Shown here: positions 44,871 to 57,289 of the stretch, piece after piece
Position numbering within the stretch: the first letter of the stretch is position 1
Layout of the letters: the number at the start of each line of letters is the position of its first letter
Assembly (NCBI GenBank): GCA_015657535.1
Contig: JADHZB010001263.1
Location: forward strand, 62,001-126,000
DNA from: Nephromyces sp. MM_2019
Taxonomy: Eukaryota > Apicomplexa > Aconoidasida > Nephromycida
Reading direction: 5' to 3'
DNA length: 64,000 bases
The notes under the pieces: generated by a model
Database searches by the model: none
What the model was told of the DNA's origin: nothing
Seen by the model: only the letters and a program-made list of their open reading frames with translations
Position numbers and translations under genes: made by a program

Positions 44871-47800
44871 ATGGAGCTGAAGTGTCCCGACGTAGTGTCG
44901 GCGATAGAATTTCACCCCATTCAGAGCATGCTTGCTGTGGCGCTGCTCAATGGAAGCATTGAATTGTGAGCAAAATTACATAAGAGTTTTTGCTCAAAAA
45001 AGTTATAGGAACCTTTGAAAGAATGTGTTCTTTTCAAAAAATCCTTATTACTCAAAATATCTGATTGAGAGACAGTTAAAATGTTTTGCTGTTTGGCTCT
45101 CTACCCTGCCTTTTTGATCTAGCCCGCATATATAGTTTTGAATTTCAAAAAGCTTATCTATTCGAAATTATCACGCCAATTTTGTATGGAGGAATTCTCT
45201 TTTCTCTTCTTTCGCGGAATGCTTCTTCAGTTTTTATCCATGATTTTTCGCTTTTTTTCTGTGAAGGAAATATTATTCCCCAGAAAGTCCTCTTTCTTAC
45301 GAATATTCGGAAGTTTTTTACCAAAATAACAATGCTTTTGCAATGAAGAAGATATTTTTCTGCCTCTTGCTTAAAGTTATAATAGGGGACTATCTTTACT
45401 CAGTCTTTACCTAAATTTATGATTCTTTTGATAAAACATTTTGAAGTTGCTTGGATGAAGATTTGCTATTATTATGCTGCTGTTTTGAGTTGGAGTTTAT
45501 AATGGAATTATAGTCATTTTTTATGGATAGAAGATTGCATATAAAACCGAAGCTCTTTTGTATTATCAGTTGATTTATTGGCATAAAATATTTTAGAAGA
45601 TTATGCCGTATAGTATATCAAGAGATTATGAAAAATTGCTGTTGTTTCAGCAGATATTCTTTAAAGAGAAGATATGCCGGTGGATTTTATGATAGACTAG
45701 AAGCAGCTAATAACTGGTGCCACTACTTCTCGGGTGGTGCTGAACTGATTTCCACGCTTTAATGCGATTTTTTTCCAGGCTTCCTTCTATTGGCTATGTG
45801 TGTGTACAAGTTACTATAAGCTTTCAATAACAATGTATAGCTTAATATTGCCAAGCCATTTTTTGATTTTTGTTTTCATGCTTCTACGATTTAGCGTATT
45901 TTCATTCTTAAAAACGCACGCAAAAGTATAGTATTTTTAAAGTGATTCAAATCCTTTCAAAATTTCTTTGTGTATTTTCTCGAGGCATTCGGTAACCGTC
46001 TCTTCTTCTTCTCGCTTGGCTTCCAAAAAAAGTTTAAATGGGCAACCTCCCTCATTTTCTGCAGAGGTGGACTCTGTTGGCGATATGAAGTGTCATCAGG
46101 CACCCTGTAGAGTAATTCGGTTTTTCAAGAATGGAGAAGGTAGAGCAGCTTCTAAGCATGCTTGTATAGTTAACAGATCTAACTCTGTAGTAACTCGTTT
46201 AATAGAAGTATTTTAAAGAGAAAATATGACTGTTAAATGCTTCTGATTTTTGTAGAGTTTTGGGAAGGTATTTTTTTCTTCGGAGTGCAGTAGTTTCCTA
46301 ATCGATTTAGGGAAGCTAGCAACGATATTATGTTGTTATCCCTCTTTTTGTTTAGATCTCGCATTGCCCTAATACTACTGGGAAGCATAGGGAGAGCAGC
46401 CATTCATACACTAAAGATGGCGAGATTGGGCGGTATCTTTTTGCTACCATATTTTTGAGGGTTTATTCATACTTTTTAGCTGCAGGTTTTTCATTATCAT
46501 GCGCTTTTCAAGCCAGTTTTTAATACAGTCTTCTCCTGATTTCGGTGCCGGAAATACAAAATCAGTGGTTTTATCTTCTAGATAAGCTGCATGATTAGGT
46601 CTTTCACACACAGGTTTTATTCGCATGATGCATCACCTAAAAAGTCTTTAAATTTGGCGAAAAAGTGCGAATACGTATAAAAAAGACGGTTATATACTGA
46701 GAGGACTATAGTGATTCAGAATTGCTCACATACGATCAAGACGTCAATAAATTTCTTTATTTTGCTATTTTTGCTGCTATAGAGGGTGCAGAAAATAAGA
46801 AAAAACATTTCTATTACGTACTAGGGTATCTTTCTCTGTTACTTGAAAAATTATGAGTGGAGGACCCTGAACTTCCATCTAGTTTATACTCTTATTATAT
46901 ATATGCCAGCGATTCTACCAAGCCTGAGTGAAAAAGGATATCTTTAGGTTTTTTTCTACTCACTTTCTCAACCATTTTGCATGATTTAGATTCTTGTCTT
47001 TAAGAATACGATAGAGTGCTGGTTGCTGATATTTTCTAGAGAGTAAATGCGGAAAAAAGAGAAATTTTATGATAAAATTTTAGCCGAAGAATCCTCTACT
47101 TACTCTAAGATACCACCAGAAGTTTCCCTAGAAATTTTGAAGTAGCTATAACTCCACTAGCGTCCTCTTCTAGTGCTCTTTATTGATATTTTTTTGGGTT
47201 TGGATGCAGAATATTCTCTGAGAAACGTTTTCTGGCCGAGAAAGGCTAATTTGAAGTATTACTCAAAAGATTCATACTCAATTTGACTATAAAAGGCCAG
47301 AAAAAACTGTTGAATATTTTTTTTTAGACGATTAAGCATTACTAATCTTACTGCTTTGAACGTATTGGCCTTTTATGTGTCCACACGGTTTTCTTGGTTC
47401 AGTTTGCCTTATCTTCTTCATCTTTATTTTGTTCTTTATCTTTTTTTCTTCATCTTCGTTTTATTTTTTTGTTTTCTTCATCCTTTCTTCTTCTTCTTCA
47501 TCTCTTCTTCTTCTTCTTTAAGCATATATAAAAGGTGCATCTAACTTTTATTCAACATCTTTTTTTTCTTCTCTTTAGTTCTCCTATCAGCAGATACAGA
47601 TGGGAATTCTATTTTGTGGGGAGTGGAGGCAAGAAAATTTCTCTGGAAGAAGAAAACGAACAAGTTTGTAACACACAGGGTGGCTTCATAGATTTGGTTT
47701 CTATGCCATCGCTGAGATATTGGCAGGGATTTTTTCAGCTCTAATCGCCTATACAGCGTGCTTATGTATCAATTTTTTATATGAAATGCTTTACGATCCC

Positions 47801-50800
47801 AGAGATTGAAAAATGGCTTAAAAGCTCCTAAGTTGAATGCCTTATGAGCATTAGTGAAATATAATGCTTCTGATACGTTAAAATAACGTAATTTTGGTAA
47901 AAAATCTTCAAACACTACATTCTCTAGCATTGCTTTTGGCTGATAAATACGGGGCTTTTTAAGCTTACATCTTTCTTTTTAGGTCTCCTATAAATTCTGC
48001 GAAGATTATATCGAGCTCAACGTTTGTAACTGGTGATGAAGATGGCTGTGTAAAGGTATCTCCTATATATCCCACATTACTTTATAATCTTCATACAAGA
48101 AGCCTGTGCGAATATGCAATTGATAAAAGGTGGTGAACTTGAGGATGATATATACGTAAAAAACAGATAGCATTCTGCTGCTTGTACGAGTTGCGCTCAA
48201 GTTTAAGAAGAAGTTTCCCCTTTTTCGCATATTAAGATGTACCAAGAGGATGATAGTATGAGATCGTCTTATATTAAATGTATGCATCTATGATGTGGTG
48301 TTAGATGCGTCTTAAAAGACAAAAAATATTCCTCTCAATTTGTAGTTATGGGATTTGAGATCAGAGTCGAAGAAGCCTGATGTTTTGATCAATGAATATG
48401 GCGAAATAATCAATGATTTTAACTACAATGAGAATGAAAGTTATAGCCTATTTGCCACAAGGTAAACTGGGCGTTATAACGGGATGTGGGAATGAAATTT
48501 CTAGTGTCTCCAAAAAACAAAAGCATCCATCTCTTTTTGCGATATAATTTTTGAAGAAACTCTGAATGAAGTGCTCTTTGATCGCTATATATTGCTTTTG
48601 CTCTAATCTAGAATTGACATGTCACTGAAGATGCATGGTTCACTTAGTTTTGCAAGTGTCTTTTAATGAACATTTTCATACTGCAAAATAAAGAGGTTTC
48701 TTGGGTTATCACGGTTTTTACGCATGAAATATTGGTATGCTTTAAGCAGGTTGCCGCTACAAATTTGTAGAAATCTCATTCAGGATGCAGTGTGAGGTGC
48801 AGGATGCGCGTGGGGTGCTAGAAAGAGGCGGGGCTTTTACGTGTATGGAGGGATTTTTTTTTCCTTTTTCTGGCCCAGACTTGGTTTTATAATGGAAAAA
48901 TATAATCAATAACTTGCTAATAAGGGGTTACTCTCCTATCTTTAAAACAGAATGTCTTTTAATCGCAACCATAAAGAGATTTTTTTCCGCAAAAAGTATG
49001 GCTATATTTGTGTATATACACGAGGAGTAACATCGTTAGCCGAATTCTAGCTTTGAAAAGAAGGATTTTCACTTATAAATCGAAAAAATTCCAACTACTA
49101 CTTGTGTTCTCAGTGGAGATGTTCTCTTAGCGTATGATATCAGACGCCGAGCGTGTAGCCTAAAGGCACAAAGTGTTCCCCAGGGGGAAGACTTGACTTG
49201 CATTGAAGAGGTTTACAAGGTTAGTAGTTATGCAATCCAGTAATTTTTGCTTCATTTTTGCTGCATTTTTATGATTTTTATTTAAAAATTGGTAAAAATG
49301 TGATATTGAACTCGAAAAAATCCATAGTATACTGTGTGCTTTTTCTAGGTTTAAGAGCTAAAAAAGAAATGCTTTTTCCTAGTTTATAGCCTAAAACTCA
49401 TTTACCCATACTACTTCTGCATTTACATAAAATTGAAGATTGTATAATTTTATTATATTCGTTTAATAAGCTTTTCAAATTAGTTTTGAGAATATCCTAC
49501 AAACTTCCTTTTCATGAAAAAATCCCTTGAGAGTCGGAGTTGTTTTTAATGGAAAAATATTTGCTTGTTGCTAAAGATCTGCTTGCTGTAGAGATAGTAT
49601 TAATTGGCAAGGAAGTTTTCGGTATTTTTTTCTGATTAAATTTTGACACCATAGTTCATGCAATGTTTATGCAGTTGATGAATCCTAGATTGCAGTGGAA
49701 TTTATACTAGAATTGACGCAGAATCTAAGAATTTCTCTCTTTCATAGGCTTTTCAAGTTGTCTTAACTGTGCGTAAAGCACTAGTTTTAACAAAATTTGA
49801 GGTTTTTGATTAAATTTCAATAAAGGCAATTGCTATTCAAGAATTTGAAAGCCTAATTCTATTTTCAAGTGGACCGATAATACTTTTACAAAATACAGTA
49901 TGCTTTGGCCTTTTTTTTCTCTGTTGGCGAACCTCGCTCAAAACTCTTTAGACTTTTTTCCTCGTGTGTGTAATTTTTTTTTGTCTAGTCGAGTTCAAAG
50001 GCAGACTAATAGAGCAAGCTATATATAAATGTGGATATGTGTGTCTGTATGGAGCTTTGACGTATGGGAGGTGCATAAATGTAGGCAGAGGCGATAACTT
50101 TTGTTTTTTCAAAAAAGACATCTAGAGAATAACTTTTTGTAAATTTCACGGCAACAGGGTGGGCGAAAGCTCCTGTGTGGAAATCAAGCGGGCTCTATTG
50201 AAATCTTTGGCGGAGATAACTATGGGTTTCCGGATGAACTTTTTCCAGTCTACTCTCTTGGGATTGATAGTATGGTTAGCTACTTTACTTTGGTGTGTAT
50301 CTAGCTGTACACACAAACTGCGTGGCTGTGTGTATCTCTGTGTGCATGTCACTGTGTGCATTATGCGTATGTGTAGAGCATAACTGCTGCTGGCAAATTA
50401 GCAGCCTGCTTCCTTTGTGATAATGGAATGTGTGCTTTCCTTGCAAAATTTTCCAATTGCTTTGCTTTAGTTTGCTGTTTCAGTGCTTTATCGTTATCGT
50501 TTCTTTTTAAAATGGGTATTTTTGCCCTTTAAGTCAATGTAATCACTCACGAATGCCTTGTGCCATTCACAGTCTCAGCGCTGTTTTACAGGTTGTAATT
50601 GATGATAGCCTAATTTGCTTGGGCTGCGAGGATGGAGGCATACGTGCCGTAAACTGTTTTCCTCACAGAGTTGTTGGTGAGAACGTGTTTTGGTTGCATT
50701 AAAGTGATGCCTCAGTCGATTTTCTATTTGTATATATGCGAAAAAAACATTATTTGGTGATGAAATGCATTAAGTTAAGATATTTTTAGAGGGGAAAAAG

Positions 50801-53477
50801 GCATTGTTTCCCTGTTTTAAGCTACAAACTAGCGGTATTTTTTAACCCTTTGTTTGTTTCCCAGTTCTTATATATGTATAAGTAGTTTTCATGAAGCCAA
50901 AAGGATAAGAATTTTGATTTTAATTTTTTAAAATTGATTATTTTTTTATTATTGTGGTACCCATTCACTGCACCTGATGACGTTTAATACAGCCTATGCA
51001 TAGAACTGCTCGTAATATTCCTTCATGCATTATTATTGTCGCCTCTGCATTTGTTTGCCACTTTTTTTCGGCCCCTCTTCTGCTGTAAGATTTTATTTTT
51101 TGGCCTTTATGCGTAGTCGCTGTGGTGTAATTTCAATTCTTTTTGCTTTTTCGCGTCTTTTTTTTGTGCTGGCCCATTTCCCACTTACTGCAGAAGGGCC
51201 GTATTTTCTGCAGGCACTCTGGCACATCATTCTCAAGAGAAAACCCCTGTGGAAAATCTATCACTTGATTCCTCTAAGAAAATTATAGGTATTTCCATGT
51301 AACTACCGTAGCTCTACGATGATGTAGATTATAAATTCGAAAGAGTAAATGTCTGCCCTTTAAGAAGTTGCCGGAACCATCTTAGCTATTCTGAACAGCG
51401 ATCATGTGATGATTTCTACAGTTCCAATTTATACGGATGTTTTCTTGTGCGTATGTAGGGGTAGCACTTGAATTTACGCGCTGTGTTCTGTTTCAGCTCA
51501 TTTTTTTGTTCCGAGGGAAATCGTCTTTGCTGAGGAATTCAGCGGTAAATGGTGCGAATTCAGCAGTAAATTTAGCAAAATTAGCAGTAAATGTTGGCTA
51601 CCCACGCTAAAGACAAGATATTCAAATGCGCTTCATGCATTGTGCTCACCCCTAATTTTCGATTCACCTAGCACTTTCCATATGAGTCATTAGGCACCCT
51701 GGAATGAAATATTTTGAAGTAGTTGAAGCTGCTTTTACCATGAGATGATTTATTTGTGCTAGGTAAAAGAGCTCAGAACTACCTCGAGTGGGAGGCAGCG
51801 AAGCGATGTGCGCTGTTAAATATGAGATGTGAGCGGAAACCTCTTTCAGATTAGATAGAACAAAAACGAGACAAAAAAGACAAAATTGGGAGTCCCCCCC
51901 AAGTGCTTGCATAATTATGCTTTGTGCTATCAAGGCACTTATAGACATGGATACGCATTGTATGCTATAAACTGGAGTTTTCGCCATCGCGCATAGTTCG
52001 TTAATGTGAGTTGCGAAAAATAGTATACGCGGCCACTGTTAAAAAAAAAGCTTGTAATTTAAGACAAATGTGGAAAGTCTCCAAAAATTGAACATAATGG
52101 AGAGGAAGAAAAATGCTAAAGAGTTGATTTTTCAATGCTTGCTTTACAGTGGCGAGCGCTGAACAGTCATAGTGGCACACTGCTGAGCAAGTACCTCCCC
52201 GAAAAATTTCAATTTCTGATTCTCAGTCTCGTCTTGTTTAGTGAAATTTTTTCCGCTTGTCACGCCCTGCCATGCAAAGAGACTGTTCTCCTTGCAGTTC
52301 GAGTTAAAAACTTAGTTATGTTCCCCTTAGTCCTCGCTATATAGTTTTCCCTCTCATTTACCTGCTCTTTTGATATTGTGTTGCCTTCAGCGGCATGCGG
52401 GCACAACAATATTGTAAGCTTCCACTCGGTGGCCGAGACCTATGCAATGTCTCGGGAAGCCGCCAAGGAGCCTAAAAAAGATTCAAAAAGGAAATCCAAG
52501 AGAAGAGCAAGCTGTTACTCATCTTTGAATGAGGTAAATGCTCGTGTGTAATGAATCAGCTTATGTTTGTCACGCGTCGTTTTGTGGGCAATATACTTTT
52601 TATCTTTATTTTGATTGTTGGCGCTCTAAAGTCTAGAAAAAAGCAGAGAAAGGCGCCGGTATTTGACGCTAGGTGATTTCATTACTATTAAATTCACAAG
52701 GCAATGAAATGATTGAATAAGCGCAAAAATTAACTTAACTAGCGCTGCCCGTTCCTACTGATACTCTGACGTTGAATAAACGCATTGCCTAAGTTCTTAT
52801 TTCTCTAAGTTACGGCAGCCTCACGCATAAGCATCACTGGTGGATTGATGTGACAGCTTGCTCTCGTTTGACATTGCAGTGTCTTCCATCAGCAGAAAAA
52901 TTAGTTCAAGTCTAAACGCGCCATTTCCATGAAACAATGAACTCCAAGGCTGATGTCCATTAAACTAATGAGATCAAGCATAAAAATGCGCCTTTTTTTT
53001 TACTGCAAGACAAAGCTTCATGTTAAGGCGTGGATCATTTGCGCCTCAAAAAGCCTTCTGGTGCCGCCGGCATTTTTTTCTAGATTCTAGGAATAGCCCT
53101 TAATTTACATCTGCCAATTAGCGTTGGCTTGTAAGAAGTCTCGATGATGGCTGGCTTCGCTTGGTGGTACTACTTATCGTTTAAATAACTTGAGGGCTGC
53201 TGCACCGCAGGGGTGCATACTCTTACCTGCTGATTTTGTTCCTACTTCATAGCCGCCTATAGACTATTAGCCTTGTGTTTGGTTGGGCTGTGATTCTATG
53301 GTTTTGTACTAGATTTTTAAGCGAATTGATGTTCATCTTTTCAACCGAGGCAAGTTTACTGCCTATCCTTTCCCTTGCTTTCTATAGTTGAAACGCTAAT
53401 TTTTCCTCCCAACTTGTTTGTATTCTCAGGAAAATTCTAGTAAACACCGAAAAGGTTCATTTTTTGAGGACCTATGA
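44871..53477 (+). CDS. WDR55-type WD40 repeat protein
   Basis: Eleven exons: 44871-44965, 45985-46139, 47579-47679, 47983-48055, 48346-48461, 49114-49219, 50158-50274, 50592-50676, 51214-51288, 52391-52533, 53430-53477. They give about 370 residues. Blade by blade the order follows WDR55: AIEFHPIQSMLAVALLNGSI; CRVIRFFKNGE then LLSADTDGNSILWG; SPINSA ... FVTGDEDGCVKLWDLR; FATSGDVLLAYDIRRR; LLCGNQAGSIEIFGG; LICLGCEDGGIRAVN; PVENLSLDSSKKIIAACGHN. A lysine/arginine-rich tail (KEPKKDSKRKSKRR) and a closing KGSFFEDL follow, as in the family's basic C-terminus ending in a DFF-like motif. WDR55 proteins are nucleolar seven-bladed propellers needed for rRNA production. All junctions are GT-AG except exon 3/4. 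There the frame needs the intron to start GG or to end GG by one base (47679/47680 against 47982/47983), which suggests a non-canonical site, a missed micro-exon or a base error. The first blade has a Ser-rich insert after exon 1. Confidence 0.88.
47390..47525. repeat. CTT/TTC-rich pyrimidine tract
   Basis: This is a nearly pure pyrimidine run on the top strand, built of ttcttcttcttca and cttcatctttattt units, just upstream of the exon that starts at 47579. It lies in an intron of the WDR55-type gene and is an unusually long extended polypyrimidine tract. Confidence 0.8.
51535..51593. repeat. Degenerate tandem repeat, three copies
   Basis: Copies of gaattcagcagtaaat occur at 51535-51551 and 51556-51571, with a diverged third (aattagcagtaaatg) at 51579-51593. 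They lie within the ninth intron of the WDR55-type gene, in non-coding DNA. Confidence 0.75.
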
Positions 53478-53700
53478 GCGTTCCGACAGTATATTTACAT
53501 TGCTCGATGGAGGTACCGAAAGCTAATAATGCCCAATGCGCAAATAACTAATCTCTAATTTGCTCTGTTCCCCAAAATCAAGTCGTGAAACACATAAGCT
53601 GCAGGCTTAAAATTCAGCTGAATATGCTTGCATCTACAATCGCAGAGGTGTATACTGATTCTGTGCCGTGGACTCTCCAAATTTTGTTCCCCTAAAAATT

Positions 53701-54385
53701 TCAGAAAAGGTAATATTTCTGAAGCGAGATAATGTTGTGGAAATTGCGAAGGTTTGATGCCCCAAATAAATTAGAGGCTACAAGCCTCGGCATGCTATTC
53801 TTTTTCTGCCTTGAAAGCGTAATTCTGTGCTTTGGATATATTGAAGTAAAGTACGTGCAAAGTAAATACGAACAGCCTCCGTTTAGTTCGCGTATGCTTT
53901 CCGAATATTGAAATATAAACAGAAAATTGTGTGGCCTTTGAAAGGATAACTTACTCTTCGATACAAGACTATTTACAGGTAAATCGCTGCTCTTGGTATA
54001 GCTCTTACAATCTTTGATATCAGCACCGGTAAAAATCAATCTTGTCTTACATATCCTATATATGGCCTGACAATCCATCGCTGGTAGAAGCAAGCTGAAG
54101 TTACAAGCATTCTTTGAAGAAAACTTGTCAGCTAGGTAATTTTGTGCGAGACTAGAAACTGTGATAACGCTGCAAATTTGGAGGGAGGAACATCAAATAG
54201 TTGAGTTGCTGTAGTTTCGTTAGGACTGCGCTTAAGCTCTCCTCGGAAAAGCTTCTGAAAATGAGCGTGTGGTGAACGCTATCTTTTGCAATCTGAGTGC
54301 TCAAAAAGTTTTCAAAGTGTTTCATGTGATGATGCCAAAGCGATGAAATTGTGGTGCACGAGAAGTTTCCTTTCCCGGAGTTCAC
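53701..54385 (-). CDS. Candidate minus-strand exons, unknown
   Basis: Two long open frames lie tail to head on the minus strand. The upstream one (54385-54152) contains HFENFLSTQIAKDSVHHTLI and SFSEESLSAVLTKLQQLNYL, a Leu/Ser-rich helical stretch. The downstream one (54093-53701, 130 codons, the second-longest open frame in the window) contains MDCQAIYRICKTRLIFTGAD and ends HNIISLQKYYLF. Donors such as GTAAGA near 54055 suggest that the downstream frame is interrupted by an intron. I recognise no family and could not settle the splicing. It would converge with the end of the WDR55-type gene at 53477. Confidence 0.35.
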
Positions 54386-54482
54386 GCGATAAGCTTGCTA
54401 AGGTAGGTTTCGAGCTTATAAAATTGGTTTCAGTGAAATAGCAATGGCGTGGAAGCAGAGAGCCGCAGTTCTAAAAAATTAA

Positions 54483-54903
54483 ATGCCCCGAAATAGTCCT
54501 AAAGCAGGTATAATTGATGAAGCTGAAGACGCCTTAGAAGAAAAACTATTTTCCAGGATGAAGATACTCAATGGGTTAAAAAACCTCAGTGGAATGCGAT
54601 TACTCACTAACGCGGTGCGCCTGCATCACTGATGAGCACAATGAACTTCTGGCTTGATCTAAGTGTCTAGTCTCGTAATTGACAACTGAAGGAGCATTCT
54701 ACCTACCCTGTCATCGTGCGGTGTTTCAGTATCTGGGATTCATGAGAATTATGAGAAATCTTTTTTTTTTCATAGTGAGAATAGCTCCAAGCAACGAAAC
54801 CCCCGTATCAGATGATAGTTTGCTTGCACGGCGTTTTCTGCACAACAATGTGTCACTAGGCATGCATTCCACTATGGACGAAGGGTATCATCTTCAGTTT
54901 TAA
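54483..54903 (+). CDS. Possible two-exon 101-residue protein
   Basis: Exon 1, 54483-54614, starts MPRNSPKAGIIDEAEDALEE and forms an acidic then basic amphipathic helix (KLFSRMKILNGLKNLSGMRL). It has a GTGCGC donor. Exon 2, 54730-54903, follows a TTTCAG acceptor in phase and reads RIAPSNETPVSDDSLLARRF, ending in MDEGYHLQF and a TAA. The first exon's heptad-like helix recalls the opening of Bet1-type SNAREs, but the expected C-terminal membrane anchor is absent, so I do not make that assignment. A shorter exon 2 with an acceptor at the TTTTCATAG near 54775 is also possible. Confidence 0.45.
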
Positions 54904-56411
54904 ACAAGTATCAACCATAGGTTCTTTGTCGTCTCGAATGTTATAGTTGTGCTTAGGCAAGGATTTTCCCGAGACTACACACTACGCTTTGCTTAGCATC
55001 TCGAAATGCAGCACTCCTTGTGAATAGCTTAGCGAAGTATCCCGAGGCTAGAGGTCCGACACACCTCTTTGCAGTATCCTAAGGGGGAAGAAAATAAGGA
55101 AGTCTACGAATTGATACGATTCTAAATGCCTACGACAGATAATGTTATTGTTTGGATTAGCATTTTCGATAGCATGCAGAACAGCACATAGTTAGACTCA
55201 AAAAACACAAGTAACAAGGGCAAGATGGCCATGCGTATACTAGAGAGTAAACGCAGCTCGGGAAATCCTATTAAAGTCACGTGCACATAGGCATAGCTTG
55301 AGGGAAGCCTTTTTTTCATTACCCATATTTGAACTTCAGCCTAGCTGTATAGATTAAAGCTACTGAACAGAGAATAGATACCTTCGCTTGTAATAGACCT
55401 TCCCTACCAATAATTTACTTCCAGATATTCTGCTTCCAATGCAACTACTAAATTCCATGAAAATTCCAGGTTGAAAATCAAGAAAATTTAATACTTTCTC
55501 ATTAAACTGTACATCCGCAAAGATAGATAAATTGATACCTTTTTAGCACAAGCTTAGCAGTAGTAACAAGGGCTATTACTCAGGGTGTAACTTCTTTTAA
55601 TGCTAAAACACAGTCTAGCATCGCCGTTATGTGCAACAGAAAGGGAGCATTTCTTTCAATAAAACTTATTTACATTTTCTAGTAGCTTCCTTGGTCTTGG
55701 GAGGAATATTTCCCTTGCCCCCGCTTCCATTGATAGACCGGTAATCTAGTGTTTTAATATGGATAATTTTTGTAGATAAATTACGAGTTTTGAATTTACT
55801 AATAAAAACGTAAGTTTAATTGTGAAGTCACAGGACCGCCAAATATACGATTCGCTCATTTCATTTATAAGCAAGTATGCCTGTTGCCATTTTCTGCAAT
55901 TGCCAAATTTTGCAACCGAGATAATTTCTCTTATCTTCTACACTAGTTTTGCTCGCGGCATCGAATCCTGATATATCAGGGTTGCTGCTATTATCAGAGC
56001 TAACGCATGTTTCGCATTTTTTTTATTCGCCAGAAAGCTTTCTAAACCGCACATGCAGAAAAGAAAAGCCATGGTGGGCGCTTCGCGCAAGCGGACCAAT
56101 AAGATTTAGTATTATGCCGCCTTATCACTAAAACTTCAAAACTGCGCGTAATACGCAAGCGACGCACACAATGTACAATCTGTAACCATTGCAGCATCAG
56201 CCGGCAGTTGATTATAGCCGCGTTTAACTCGTAAAACTTCTCTTATCACTATCCTGGCACATCAATTTTATTTTTATCAATTTCGCAAGGTTTCAAAGCA
56301 ATTGCACTTCTTTATATCTTCTTGTTTTATGCGCAAACTTACCATTTCATCTTCCTGGGTAAGCTGAAATTAAGCGCCTAGCTTGGGTTTAAGATACCGC
56401 TGGCAAGTATG
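54904..56411. other. Mostly non-coding; one hydrophobic ORF
   Basis: A minus-strand frame at 55122-55319 opens with an ATG (MKKRLPSSYAYVHVTLIGFP) and has one long hydrophobic segment (MAILPLLLVFFESNYVLF). It could encode a small membrane protein or be chance. A plus frame at 55949-56131 has no splice support. Nothing else is seen. Confidence 0.3.
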
Positions 56412-56533
56412 TCAGACTAAATCCAAGGATGCGAGCACCATCGAAAATAAGCCGCGCGCCCATGCCATCAAAGCATGTAAGTGACCCAAGAAAGCCGATA
56501 TCAGTGCTTCTTCGAGAGGAGGTAGGCTTTTTG
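56412..56533 (-). CDS. Candidate exon, helical and hydrophobic
   Basis: After an ATATAG acceptor the minus strand reads KSLPPLEEALISAFLGHLHA, then LMAWARGLFSMVLASLDL, with a GTCTGA donor or a TGA directly behind. The composition looks like a coding amphipathic helix. Two other frames over the same bases are also open (one reading RRSTDIGFLGSLTCFDGMGA), so the phase is uncertain. Confidence 0.3.
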
Positions 56534-57093
56534 CTATATTTGGAGAAAAATGAAGATACAGGTATAAAAGATACCAGGATTTTACAAAACAAAATAATGC
56601 AACAACACACTTTTGATAGCTTCCAAACGCACATACTGAAAAACGCAGCAAAGATCATAAGGAAGAGCTGGAAAGCTGAAAAGCAGGCCACAATGTAGAT
56701 GAAAAGCAAAAACTATAAAGTTTGAAAAAATTGGGAGGAAGCGTAAAAATCCTCCGCAGTTGATGAGCATTACTCTTGTAGTTTTACTGAAATCAAAGCA
56801 TATATTGTGCTTTTAATCTGAAATACCATATTATTCAGGAAACCAAAAATTAATGTGGGCCAAAAAGAATGCATTTTCAAAGGGAATACGAAATCCCATG
56901 GTGTCGCCGGGTATTAAGGGAAAACCATTGTCGAAGGTGCTGTACTGGCGTTCTAATTAGCATGATATTTTGGTAGCTAAAGCTTGTACATCTGCTTGTA
57001 CACAACTTGTTTAGAATATACGCTGCAAGCGGTTATTCGTTTATCAGCTACCATCACTTTGATTTCCCTTATATCATCGAGCTATCTTCCTAC

Positions 57094-57183
57094 TAAGCAT
57101 ATATCCAAAAAATTTCAAGGCCTTCGTATGCTGAGAATGTCCGAACTATATATTCGAGCCGTGTTGACGACAGGTAGCTTTTT
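57094..57183 (-). CDS. Candidate exon, unknown
   Basis: On the minus strand a frame reads KSYLSSTRLEYIVRTFSAYE, then GLEIFWIYA, with a GTAGGA donor. It is short but has a non-random, mixed composition. The opposite strand is also open over this interval (56984-57289). No family recognised. Confidence 0.25.
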
Positions 57184-57289
57184 CAGTAGTAAAAAAATTA
57201 CCAAACCCAGCAAAAGACATGAAAAACCTCTAATCACAGTCTCACACCACATACGAAATAACCTCACACACATGCAACCCGCTGCGTAA

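Noticed and set aside
47356..47544. Plus-strand hydrophobic frame rich in Phe, Leu and Ser
   Set aside because: It is the pyrimidine tract (CTT/TTC units) before a splice acceptor, read as protein.
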